Source of the DNA: Trifolium pratense | Lineage: Eukaryota; Streptophyta; Magnoliopsida; Fabales; Fabaceae | Direction of reading: 5' to 3' | Assembly (NCBI RefSeq): GCF_020283565.1 | Contig: NC_060059.1 | Span: 36,014,338 to 36,078,337 of the forward strand | DNA length: 64,000 nucleotides | In this document: piece after piece, positions 26,601 to 37,039 of the stretch | Layout: each line of letters begins with the position of its first letter | Position numbering within the stretch: the stretch's first letter is position 1 | Made by a program: the position numbers and the translations under genes | Notes under the pieces: model-generated | Database searches by the model: none | What the model saw: only the letters and a program-made list of their open reading frames with translations | Told to the model about the DNA's origin: nothing

Positions 26601-26941
26601 GGAATAGAGGAGCAATCACCCTCTTCAATTCCGGGATCTAATAGCCGAATTGTGTAGTTTTTGTAGTTGATTGATTTCACATAGTATTTACCCGAAAAAA
26701 GAGTTAACACTGTCATATTGTTTTCGCAGGATAACTCGTACCTCGGATCACCGCAGGTTGTTGGATCATCGGTAAGTCGAAAGGGGTGTTGTATGTTTGT
26801 GATTTTGCCGCATGAAGAAGGTGGACAATATGTTTGGTTATTAGTATTTGTTGCATCGCATGTTTGATGATTATTATGATGCAGTAGTAACACAACAACT
26901 ATAATTTGGAGGAAGCATAATAATGATTTTTCTCTGCACAT
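23623..26941 (-). CDS. Gene D: LRK10-like receptor kinase, long class
   Basis: Four exons: 26005-26941, 25560-25592, 25013-25036, 23623-24878. All introns are phase 1, and the 2250 nt give 749 residues. Signal peptide about 1-30 (a run of V/L before [10 protein letters not shown]). The GUB_WAK ectodomain starts at [18 protein letters not shown] and includes [12 protein letters not shown]. Two tiny exons encode a juxtamembrane linker ([20 protein letters not shown]). A hydrophobic span of about 35 residues precedes the kinase ([12 protein letters not shown] near 429, [20 protein letters not shown]). This is a non-RD kinase with F in place of R, as is usual in this family, and the loop Lys is present. 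The ectodomain holds three copies of EEGDCSS. Head to head with gene E. Family members act at the plasma membrane in defence or stress signalling; the ligand is unknown. Confidence 0.88.
25680..25985. repeat. Dispersed legume-type repeat in intron 1 of gene D
   Basis: Contains 'ttagaattgttggttggacc', 'ttataaggtgaggattgccc' and 'aaccgatgtgggactt'. A shorter, inverted relative lies at 32335-32450. This looks like a dispersed legume repeat; the class (solo LTR/TRIM or MITE) is not settled here. Confidence 0.5.
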
Positions 26942-27388
26942 GATTGATGCTGAAAATTGGTTTTCACTTTAGAGCTACAGGGATTATAATTTGAAAGGGA
27001 ATATTTGTATGAAATGTAACATGTGGTATCTAAGACTAAAATTGTCTTTTTCAGTGCAAATGTCTTTTAGCCATCTTTCTTGACTTTTATTATTACAATA
27101 ATGATAAAATTGCTTTTTTCTTGACAGAAAATTATGATAAACACATCTGACCACACAAGTTTTAACAATATCTTTTCAAATCTCTTTTGTCTCCTTATAT
27201 TTTTTTCTCTTCCACGACATTGCAGTGCACATTATGGTCTTGGACTTTGAAAATTTCTTAATCCATATTTGTCTTGCAGCATCATTTTCAATTTTAAATA
27301 TATTCATTTCCTTTGAAAAGTCTTGCTATGCTAATGTTATATTGCTATATATGAAATTATACAAGTTTGAAATGTAATACACTTGAAC
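26942..27388. promoter_or_regulatory. Divergent promoter region of pair D/E
   Basis: A 447-bp spacer between the start codons of D (minus) and E (plus). A TATA element 'ctatatat' (27345-27352) lies about 40 nt before the E start, implying a very short leader. No clear TATA was seen on the D side. The limits are set by the two start codons. Confidence 0.6.
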
Positions 27389-29195
27389 ATGTCACTCACA
27401 ATATTAGCACTGCTGCTGCTGCTAATGAACCTTGGAAATGGTCAGATATTGATCAATAACTCATCCATTGAATGCCCCTTCCGTCTATCTTGTTCGCGGT
27501 ACACGGATTCACGGCACAAGGATCAGATCCTTGAATTTCTCTCACTACCAATATCAGAAAAAATAGTTGTTACATACATAAATTGCGAATCTCAAGAAAT
27601 AATCCTATCTCACCAACAAAACTGTCTTTCTAGTTTCTTTTTAACACACAATGTTTCTGTATTTTATCCTTTCCGATCAAACTATGGCTTAAGGAACATT
27701 ACTTTCTTTAACTGCTCTTCGGTTCAACAACACCATCTCAAAAGCTGGGACCAAAGAAACCCCGATGCACAAGACATGTTGTCTTGTCCGATTTATGTTG
27801 CAGAATCCACTGAAAGTGTCGTTGAGTTGGACTTATTAAGCTGCACAAGAATGTTTGTTAAAGTTTTACCAATATGGGCATTTGGGATAGGCCAAAATAG
27901 TCTCTCATTGAGTTGGTCGAAAACAAATTTTCGCAGTCAATGTTTAGAGCTACACAACAAATCAAAGAAGAACCACACATCCATCATTTTAGAAACAATA
28001 GGTGAATAAAAAGATTATATATACCTTCAGTTCTATTTCTGTTCATTATTTTTAATTTTTTTAATTAAATGTTGAATTTGCAGGGGCAATCATTGGTTCG
28101 ACTGTGCTGGTTGTTTTGATTGGTGTTTTCTTTCGAGTATACTTCTATTTTAGAACGAAAGGGGAAGATCAAACGAGACTTGACAACTTTTTGAAGGATT
28201 ACGAAGCTTCAAAGCCAACAAGATTCTCTTATGCTGATATTAAGAGAATTACAGACAAATTCAAGGAAAAACTAGGCGAAGGAGCTCATGGAGCTGTCTA
28301 TAAAGGTAAATTATCGAGTCAAATTCTCGTTGCAGTGAAGATGCTTAATAATACAGAAGGAGATGGGAGAGAGTTCATAAATGAAGTGGGAACTATGGGA
28401 AAAATCCACCATGTTAATGTTGTTCGATTGCTTGGCTTTTGCGCTGATGGATTTTATCGTGCTTTGGTTTATGATTTTTTCCCAAATGGTTCGCTGCAGA
28501 ATTTCATTTCTCCACCCAATAACAAAGATGGTTTCCTTGGTTGGGACTTATTGCAACAAATTGCTCTAGATATTGCTAATGGGATCGAGTATCTTCACCA
28601 GGGCTGTGATCATAGAATTCTTCACTTTGATATCAATCCTCATAATGTCTTGTTAGATGACAATTTCATTCCAAAAATCTCAGACTTTGGTTTAGCTAAG
28701 TTATGCTCCAAAAATCAAAGTACTGTGTCTATGACTGCAGCTAGGGGAACATTAGGATACATGGCACCTGAAGTTTTTTCTAGAAATTTTGGAAATGTCT
28801 CTTACAAGTCTGATATATACAGCTACGGTATGTTACTGCTGGAGATGGTTGGAGGAAGAAAGAATACTAAAACAGTCGTTAATGGTGAGGAAAATTTCGA
28901 AGTTTTGTATCCAGATTGGATCCACAGTTTGCTTGAAGGGGGAGACATACATATCCCAATTGACGAAGAGGGTGATTTTAGAATTGCAAAGAAACTAGCA
29001 ATTGTGGGACTTTGGTGCATTCAGTGGCATTCTGCGCATCGTCCTTCCATGAAAACTGTGATGCAGATGCTACAAGGAGAGGGAGACAAGTTAAAAGTTC
29101 CCGACAATCCTTTCAATGCTTCATCTTCAAGTAATAGAACTGCAAATACTGCTACAGGGTATTTTAATTCAGAACTAGATGTGATTCATGAATAA
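27389..29195 (+). CDS. Gene E: LRK10-like receptor kinase, short class
   Basis: Two exons, 27389-28001 and 28084-29195, with a phase-1 junction (ATAG|GTGAAT … TTTGCAG|GGG). The 1725 nt give 574 residues. The open frame reaches back to a TTG at 27383, but the first ATG (27389) gives a clean signal peptide (MSLTILALLLLLMNLGNG). The ectodomain is reduced: it begins directly at SSIECPFRLSC, without the CG…YPF module, and lacks the C-terminal CTECEAKGM…CFDC cluster present in F, H and J. It keeps NITFFNCSS and the LDLLSCTRMF block. Membrane span about 208-225 (VLVVLIGVFFRVYFYF). Kinase: GEGAHGAV, VAVK, HFDINPHN, DFGLA, APE. The catalytic-loop Lys is Asn (codon 28635-28637). Head to head with D and convergent with F. 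Confidence 0.87.
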
Positions 29196-29926
29196 AAATT
29201 GCATTATTGTAACATACTAGAATAAAAAATTTATAGTTTCTTTGTAAAGGTGTATTATTGTAACATTAGAACTAGATGTGATACAAGAATTAGTCTCTTT
29301 TGATCAACACTGGTAAATTGTTTATCTAAAGCTTCCATCAAGCCCGTGTGAAATTTTTCTGTTAATTGTTAACAAATGTAGCACACACATTTTTCACATT
29401 ATAGGTAATTTAATTATAATACTAGAGATTCTGATCTTGGATGTAAGATTAAAATATAGCATTAGTCTGCATTTAGAGAAGAGTCACAGACTCACAGTAA
29501 TCTGAAAATGCATTTTTGCCATTTGCTTTTTCAGTCATGTTTCCAATGTACGGTAATCTCTTATGTGTGATTTGTATGTTACAACCAAAAAATCCATCAA
29601 CATATGTGGTAAGTTAATCACGGTGAATTTTGTTGAAACTATAGTGTATGTTTGGTTCTCCGTGATAAAAATTGATTTTGAATGAATAGATTTTGTAAAA
29701 TTTATTAAAGCTACAACTTACAAGTGAGTTGAATGTGAAGCGGTTTATGTTAAGAGTCCCACATTTTCAATGAACACGACACTCTGTAATTGAAGCTATA
29801 GTTGAATTTTTACACAACAATGTTTAAGCAAACTACTAGCATAAATACAACTTCTGGATTTTTACAAATTAACATACCCAATGCTTTCCAATGATGTGGA
29901 ACTAATTAATAAAATATTATTATCCT
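29196..29926. other. Convergent 3' spacer between E and F
   Basis: 731 bp between two stop codons. The beginning repeats 'gcattattgtaaca' / 'gtattattgtaacatt' and 'gaactagatgtgat' from the E tail, a small duplication of the gene end. No coding frame. Confidence 0.5.
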
Positions 29927-31845
29927 TTATTCATGAATCACTTCCATTTGGAAAGTTGTTCTTGCCAAAGTGCATTGATCATTATTGGTCATTGAAGTCA
30001 TCGAGCGAAAAGGATTAGGAGGTACCATTAACTGAATATCCTCTCCGGTTTTCAACATTTGCACAACAGTTTTTATCGATGGACGGTTTATTGGTTGCCA
30101 TTGAATGCACCAAAGTCCAACAATTGCAAGTTTCTTTGCAATTTTAACATCACTTTCATCCTCAATATGAATATGTACATCTCCTTCTAATAAGTTATGG
30201 ATCCATTCTGGATATAACACATGAAAAGCTTCTGCTGATGAAATGTCTACATTTTTTCTCCCTCCAACCATTTCTAGCAACAATATTCCGTAACGGTAAA
30301 TATCTGACTTAAGAGACACATTCCCAAAATTTCTTGATAGAACTTCAGGAGCCATGTATCCCAAGGTTCCCTTAGCAGCTGTCATGGACACAGCACTACG
30401 ATTCTTGCAACATAATTTGGCAAGACCGAAATCCGAAATTTTTGGAGTGAAGGAGCAATCTAACAAAACATTGTGAGGGTTGATGTCAAAGTGAATGATT
30501 GGATGGTTACAACCCTGATGAAGATACTCAATTCCTTTGGCTATACCAATACCAATTTGTTGCAGCTTCTCCCACCCCATGAAATGGTCTTTGTTGTCGG
30601 GTGGAAATATGAAACTTTGTAGCGAACCATTTGGAAAAAAATTGTAGACAAGAGCACGGTGGATTCCATCAGCACAAAAACCAAGCAAGCGAACGACATT
30701 GATGTGGTGAATTTTGCCCATAATTCCCACTTCATTGATGAACTCTTTTCCTTCTCCCGATGTATTGTTGAGCATTTTCACAGCCACAAGTATCTCGCTT
30801 GAGAGCTTTCCTTTGAACACAGTTCCGTGAGCTCCTTCGCCAAGCTTTTCCTTAAACCCGCCCGTGATTCTTTTTAAATCAGCATATGAAAATCTTGTAG
30901 GCTTTTGTGCTTTATAATCCTCTAAAAATTTATCAACTCTAATTTGATCCTCTTCTTTCTTTCTAAAATAGAGATGTATCTTAAATAATGCGATGAGCAC
31001 CAGCGCCAAAAAAATTGAACCTAGAAAAACCTTAACTGTCAAACAAATTTCTCTTCCAATGTAAATCAACAAAGAAAAACATAAAGTTATCGAGTCTAAC
31101 CTGTAGAAGCATATATAAGAGAATTTGGAATTTGAATTGTTTTCCGTTTATTGTTGCAATCAAAACATTCAGTTTCGCCTTTCGTGCTATTGTTCTTCCA
31201 TTTGCATGTCATGCCTTTCGCTTCACACTCTGTACAATTTAGTCTGGGCCAACTCAAACGCAGTTGATTATACGACAAGTATTCTGCCGCGGTGGACATT
31301 TGAACGTCAAACATCTTGGTACATGATACAAGGTCTAATGTGAGGACACTGTCTTGGGAATTAGAGGCGTAAATTGGACATGTGATCATATCTTGTGAAT
31401 TTAAATACGTTTGCTCAATGTTTCTTAAGTGTTGTTTCCTAGATGAAGAGCAATTGAAGAAGGAATATTTTGTTTCTGATAGTGAATAAAATTGGTAAGG
31501 TAGAAATGATGAATTGTTAAGTTTCAAAAACTTATTCGGAAGGCAATTCTCTGGATCCGAAATTGAAAGCAAGCGTATTTCGTAGATAATATTAGAGACA
31601 AAGAAGTTAACAAGACCTGAAGTGGTAGAGAGCACAATCATGGTTTTGTTATATTGAGTACAATATAGGCAAAACTCAGGATAAGCACATTGATCTTGTG
31701 ACCCTTTAACAAGTTGGAAGGGAAAACTAATAAGCGGTTCGTTAGGTCCACAAGATAATTCTTTGCACTCGTCATGACTGCTGCCATTGTTGATAAGCAG
31801 GAGAAGAAGCAGTAGCCTGATCATCGTAGTATATGCTCCTGCCAT
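29927..31845 (-). CDS. Gene F: LRK10-like receptor kinase, short class
   Basis: Two exons, 31101-31845 and 29927-31020, phase 1, 612 residues. The frame extends to 31896, but the Met at 31845 (MAGAYTTMIRLLLLLLL) matches the starts of H and J and opens a signal peptide. Ectodomain: CKELSCGPNEP, FPFQL, YPEFCLYC, NSSFLPY, SQDMITCPIY, SCTKMFDV and the WAK-associated Cys cluster CTECEAKGMTCKW…CFDC. One membrane span (SIFLALVLIALFKIHLYF). Kinase: GEGAHGTV, VAVK, HFDINPHN with Asn for the loop Lys (codon 30479-30481), DFGLA, APE. In subdomain IX it reads IYRYG where its paralogues read IYSYG. Head to head with G, across a spacer that contains a broken long-class exon. Confidence 0.9.
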
Positions 31846-32334
31846 ATAAAATGTCATGCAAGGTTTAATTTGTTGAACAAAAGAAATGTTTGACACCTAA
31901 AATTAAGCATATGGGACAAAATCACATTTTGAAAATAAGAATAATAAAATCAAATATAACCTTGCCGGCTAATCATTTTGTGTTGAAAATTATTTATTTA
32001 ATTTTGAATATGTTAAAAATTTGACTTTGCACTTCAGCAATGCCTGCACATTTTGTTTGATTTGCTGCCTCCACTTTCTGGATCTCAGGTCTACTGACTT
32101 TACCTGTTTAACATTATTTTTGTTCGCCGGCTAATGTTTGACACTATGCTAAACTCATTGTCATTTACAAATTGGTATATTTAATACTGAAGTTTAACAT
32201 TTGCACTCTTGAATAAGGGATTTAGATTTACTGGAGTAGTAAAATTATAAGGTTACATGCAGTAATTAATCTCAGTCGACGATTTAAGATTGTACCATGT
32301 AGATTATGTATATATGTACTAAAACAATCTCAAC

Positions 32335-32450
32335 CGTTAAGAAGTCGCACATTGGATGTGAGTTGGCCTGGACAAGAGTTTATAAGTAGAATGCACAATA
32401 CAAGCCGGTTTTGTAAGGATGTGTTAAGCCCAATACCCAATTCTAAGGTC
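32335..32450. repeat. Dispersed repeat, inverted relative of 25680-25985
   Basis: The minus strand reads 'catccttacaaaaccggctt', 'acttataaactct' and 'caatgtgcgactt', matching the tail of the repeat in intron 1 of gene D. Short and decayed. Confidence 0.45.
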
Positions 32451-32530
32451 AGCCATTTATTAATATCATAAAGTTGAGGCCTTTAATTTCCTCTGTTTTT
32501 TCCATTCCAACCAAAAACAGTTTCGCTGCT

Positions 32531-32775
32531 ATGTGGTTGATGAGAGTGATATTGCTACTGTTGTTGCCATTTTTGCTTATACAACAGCAAGGTAGCAGTA
32601 GTAGTAGTACTATTGAGCAAGAACATAACAACTAGTAGTAGTAGTACTACTATTTTCGATTAAAAGATGACCCGATTCATTGTGGGAACAACATGTATGA
32701 ATTAGCTTGTGAAAATAATGTAACAACTTTATATTTATATATTCTGCAAAATAATTTGAGAAAATGATATAATTA
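32531..32775 (+). pseudogene. Truncated long-class ectodomain exon
   Basis: Starts MWLMRVILLLLLPFLL, close to the start of gene G. After EQEHN a stop (TAG) and a deletion remove the CQPSSCGKI segment. Homology then resumes with [28 protein letters not shown] before dying out at a second stop. No kinase part follows. It sits 685 bp from the F start, close to the pair spacing seen elsewhere, so it may be the remains of the original partner of F. Confidence 0.85.
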
Positions 32776-33689
32776 AGTTTAATCATAAGCGTCGGTGTTC
32801 CACACTGACACGTGTCCGACACTGAATACGCTTAATATGAGGAGTGTACGTGAAACAACCAAACTCTGCTTCTTTATATGTTTGACACGTTTTTTATGCG
32901 TAATTGTACTTGTGAGCTAAGCAATGTAGAAAGAAACAATCTATATGGGAACAATCCATTGTTTTGAAAATCATATATAACCTAGCCGGTCAAGCCTAGC
33001 TAGTCCCTAGACAATAAGTAGAGAAGTGGGAATTTTGTATTGAAAATTATCTATTTAATTTTGAACTTCAGCACTTCAGCAACGCCTGCACATTTTGTTT
33101 GAATTGCTGCCTGCACTTTCTGGGTCCCAGGTCTACTGACTTTACCTGTTTAACATTATGCAAAACTCATTGTCATTTACACATTGGCATATTTATTTAA
33201 TAATTGAAGTTAAAAAGTTTGGAGTTTGGATATGCTCCATTTGCACTCTTGAGCGAGTTATTTAAATTTGCTGCAATAGTAAAATCACGATATTAAAAAT
33301 TAATTAATCTCGGTCATTGATTTAAGATAAACCAATAATCTCAACCATTTATTGTAATCGTACAATTGCGGTTGTAATTGCATTGCCGCAGTCATAGTAA
33401 ACAATGTATTTTCCTGAACAAGGGTCTGGATCCGTCACTGGTAACATTATAGGTCTATAAGCTTGCTTGTAACTTTAAGTATATTTAAAAGATTTTTAAG
33501 TAGGTTAATATGTCATATCACACATTAAAAAACGTCGGAACAAAAAATAAGTTTACCACGAATATCAAATTAGACATATGTGTTAGTTAGACTTAAGTCA
33601 TACAAATTTCGGAGTTGCTTAACATAGAAACACAAGTTTCTGACCCTTAATTTCCTCTGTTTTTTCCAATCAAAAACAGTTTCGCTGTT

Positions 33690-36252
33690 ATGTGGTGGAT
33701 GAGAGTGATATTGGTACTACTGTTTCCATTTTTGCTTATACTACAGCAAGGTAGTAGTAGTACTATTGAGCAAGAGCATACATGTCAACCTTCATCTTGT
33801 GGTAAAATTTCCAGTATAAGTTATCCATTCCGATTAACAGATGACCTGAAACACTGCGGAGATAACCGGTATGAGCTATCATGTGAAAATAATGTGACAA
33901 CTTTATATTTATACTCTGCAAAATATCATGTCCAGTCCATCAATTACAACAATTTCACAATCAGACTGGTTGATCCTGGAGTTCAAGAATCTAATTGCTC
34001 TTCACTTCCTCTCAATTTCTTGTCGCAGTCAAATTTCTGTGATACTTATGAACTTGGGAAGAAATATTGCATGGATCCATACCAAGCATTGGGATATTAT
34101 GGTGATGAACTTGTTTTCGAGCATATAGTATACTTGAATTGTAGCCATCAAGTTACTAACAATCATAAATATGTGAATACTACTTCGTGTCTCGATCAGA
34201 ACTCGGAAGGGTATTATATTTATGCTATGGCTGGTGATTTAATTGCTCAAGATTTTCAAGTTGGTTGTCATGTAAAATTGGTTACACCAACTTCTTGGTT
34301 GAAAAATTTGGAAAGAAATCAAGAAATTTCTTCCTATGATTTCATTCATAAGGCGTTAGTGTATGGATTTGAGATTTCATGGTTGAATCTTCCATGTAAG
34401 AATCTTCAATGTGGAGATTCGATACGTTGCATCTTCAATTCCAACCAGAAAGTTCTATGCTATGATCGCCCCTGCAATAAATCCTGGGGAGGAAATCCGA
34501 GAAAAAATCCTTGTGGTATTGCTCAATTTCATTCAAAAATTTGTTCAAGAATTTTTTTATTCAAAATTTAAATTTATTTTTTAATAAATAAAAACAAATT
34601 TTACATAGCATTAAATTATTGAATGATGAATACTTACTCTACCAAATTCAAGAGTACTGAAAATAAAAGTGAGTAGATTATAAATTTTAAGTATATTAAA
34701 AGTAAATTATTATTTAAATAAAAAAAATGTAACATTTTCTTCCATTGTTATAGTTTATTCAGGGACATGGTATCAGGAGCTAGCTTTATACAAATCTGTG
34801 GCTGAAGGTAAGTAACCAACTAGAAACTAAGTGTTATATATACTAACTCACTATTTTATGACCCATAGCCTTTTTACTTACTTAAGTCAAATATGCATTG
34901 CAGTTGTCATCATCTCTATGTGGAATTGGATAGGTGAGTTTTTCAATTATTAAGATGAAGAATAACCTTTTAACATGAATGATTAATTTCCCAGAATATT
35001 CAATTGTAGTTCATATCAATACTATGTTACAGGATTACTTGGATTGATTAAAGAAGGACCAAACAAGTTCATACGAAAATGCATTCGTTATTTCTGGCCA
35101 CTCTTTGTGGCTAAATATCTGATTGGGGTGACATTGTTTATTGCCTTATTGATATGCAAATGGAGGAAAAGGCATTTGTCAATTTTTGAATATATTGAAA
35201 TATATCTACAACAACAAAACAATCTCATGCCCATTGGATATTCATACAAAGAAATCAAGAAAATGGCTAAAGGTTTCAAAGACAAGTTGGGTGAAGGAGG
35301 CTTTGGTACCGTGTTCAAGGGGAACCTACGAAGTGGGCCTTGTGTGGCAATCAAGATGTTGGCTATGTCGAAAGGAAATGGACAAGACTTTATTAGTGAA
35401 GTAGCAACTATCGGAAGGATACATCATTTGAATGTCGTGCAATTAATCGGATTTTGTGCTGAGGGATCCAAACGTGCTCTTGTTTATGAATTCATGCCTA
35501 ATGGATCTCTTGATAAATTCATTTTTTCCAAAGAAGGAAGCAAAAATATAAGCTATAGCCAAATTTTCGACATATCAATTGGAGTAGCTCGTGGAATTGC
35601 TTATCTTCACCATGGATGCGAAATGAAGATTTTGCATTTTGATATCAAGCCTCACAACATTCTTCTTGATGAGAACTTCACCCCAAAAGTCTCTGACTTT
35701 GGATTGGCCAAGCTATATTCGGTAGAGAATAGCATTATCACAATGACTGCAGCAAGAGGTACAATTGGATATATGGCTCCAGAATTGTTCTACCAAAATA
35801 TTGGAGGAGTATCTTATAAGGCTGATGTTTATAGCTTTGGAATGCTTTTAATGGAGATGGCAAACAAAAGGAAAAACCTAAATGCCAAGGCAGAGCGTTC
35901 GAGCCAACTTTACTTTCCTTTATGGATTTATGATCAAGTTGAAAAAGGGAAAGACATAGAAATGGAAGATACTACCGAGGAAGAAAAGAAAATAGTAAAA
36001 AAGATGATCATAGTTGCACTTTGGTGTATACAATTAAAACCAGATGATCGTCCATCAATGAACAATGTAGTGGAGATGCTACAAGGAAATATTGAAAGCC
36101 TTAACATACCTCCAAAGCCAACCCTTTATCCAGATGACACAATTACAAATGACGAAAGAAACAACTTTGATCAAAGAAGTTCGAGTAATTACACTAGTTC
36201 TTATGATTCTGTGGAAATATCAACTAATTCTCTAGTAGAGAATATTGCTTGA
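33690..36252 (+). CDS. Gene G: LRK10-like receptor kinase, long class
   Basis: Four exons: 33690-34515, 34763-34807, 34904-34933, 35033-36252, all phase 1, 2121 nt, 706 residues. Signal peptide about 1-23 ([20 protein letters not shown]). GUB_WAK ectodomain from [18 protein letters not shown], with [15 protein letters not shown] and [13 protein letters not shown]; many N-glycosylation sequons. Exons 2 and 3 are linker microexons ([26 protein letters not shown]). A membrane span ([16 protein letters not shown]) is followed by the kinase: [23 protein letters not shown] with the loop Lys kept, [11 protein letters not shown]. The C-terminal tail is Ser/Asn-rich. Failure to splice intron 1 would end the protein about 18 residues later as a secreted ectodomain. 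The neighbour F is its divergent partner. Confidence 0.9.
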
Positions 36253-36581
36253 ATTAATGTTTCTATATTTTTTTCTATTGTATTTCATTTCCAATGTTAG
36301 AAAAACCGAAATCTTCATTTGACGTCCCTAGATATGTAATATTAAAATCTCATTCTACTCTTCTTCTTTTCTTTTTTTTTTTGAAGTTAAACAACTTTCA
36401 TTATATAAATGAGCTGGAACATACTGCAATAATGGAGGCTAAATTATGAGGATTAAAACTTTGTGCTCTAGGCCGGACGTCGTGATCCGGGTTCGAACTC
36501 GGGATCTCACAATTATATATAAGTTTAATTTCAGTGGTTTATATATAGGATTTGTTGATTTTTCTGGAACTGGATATATAT
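36253..36581. repeat. 3' flank of G with a tRNA-derived SINE-like piece
   Basis: 'ctctaggccggacgtcgtga', 'ccgggttcgaactcgggat' (about 36467-36505) has a B-box with a GC stem, as in tRNA-derived SINEs. The A-box side is weak. Otherwise this is the 3' flank of G. Confidence 0.4.
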
Positions 36582-36738
36582 AGCGTCGGCTGAGTGTAGA
36601 GTCCGGCTTTGACTCGGCTTGTCCGAGGCTAAACTAGAGTGGGATGGCTTATGTCCGACACTACTGTTTAGCTTCCGGCGTTTTAGCCTCATTAGCGTGG
36701 ATTTTCGGCCGACGCTAAATGATGTTTTTCTAGTAGTG
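36582..36738 (-). mobile_element. CACTA (En/Spm) element terminal fragment
   Basis: The minus strand begins CACTACTAGAAAAACATC at 36738 and continues with GTCGGCC-type subterminal repeats, the typical CACTA end. An inverted 'tagcgtcggctga' lies at 36582. The opposite CACTA terminus was not found, so this is a truncated or rearranged end. Confidence 0.6.
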
Positions 36739-36749
36739 TTACGACTTCA

Positions 36750-36965
36750 TCTAAGAGAGGAAAGAAACACAGTACACAAATATTTGACATACTGGACATG
36801 AAGTCTCTACAATCCAGGGCAATGATGTTAATAGCTGCATAGTTTGACCTCTTGTTGACGCAATTGATCATGTTGGCAGCATCGGAGTGGATGGAGACAA
36901 AATTAATACCTGAGCAATGGCTAACTGAACAGCCCAACGAACCCCTAACGCCTTTGCCTCATTCT
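36750..36965 (-). pseudogene. LINE RNase H domain relic
   Basis: Minus-strand frames give KALGVRWAVQLA and then, after a frameshift, INFVSIHSDAANMINCVN and NIIALDCRDFM. This is the plant LINE RNase H (RVT_3) pattern. Broken and interrupted by the CACTA end next to it. Confidence 0.65.
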
Positions 36966-37039
36966 ATACTCTACAAACTACATATATGATAATTTAACGC
37001 ATTACCATATAACATGAATGGTATGCTATTTATTTTTCA

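Larger units (their letters stand above)
31846..33689. promoter_or_regulatory. Divergent spacer of pair F/G, internally duplicated
   Basis: The 1.84-kb spacer is three to four times longer than in the other pairs. Two copies of one flank occur at about 31980-32130 and 33040-33190 ('tgcctgcacattttgtttga' and 'ggtctactgactttacctgt' in both). Between them lie a broken long-class first exon and a segment (about 32850-32930) resembling the J/K spacer ('aaccaaactctg', 'gtttgacac', 'tgtacttgtga'). This reads as a duplicated promoter plus first exon, with the inner copy decayed. Confidence 0.55.

Noticed and set aside
32531..32775. A ninth functional receptor kinase
   Set aside because: Contains a premature stop and a deletion, and no microexons or kinase exon follow before gene G.
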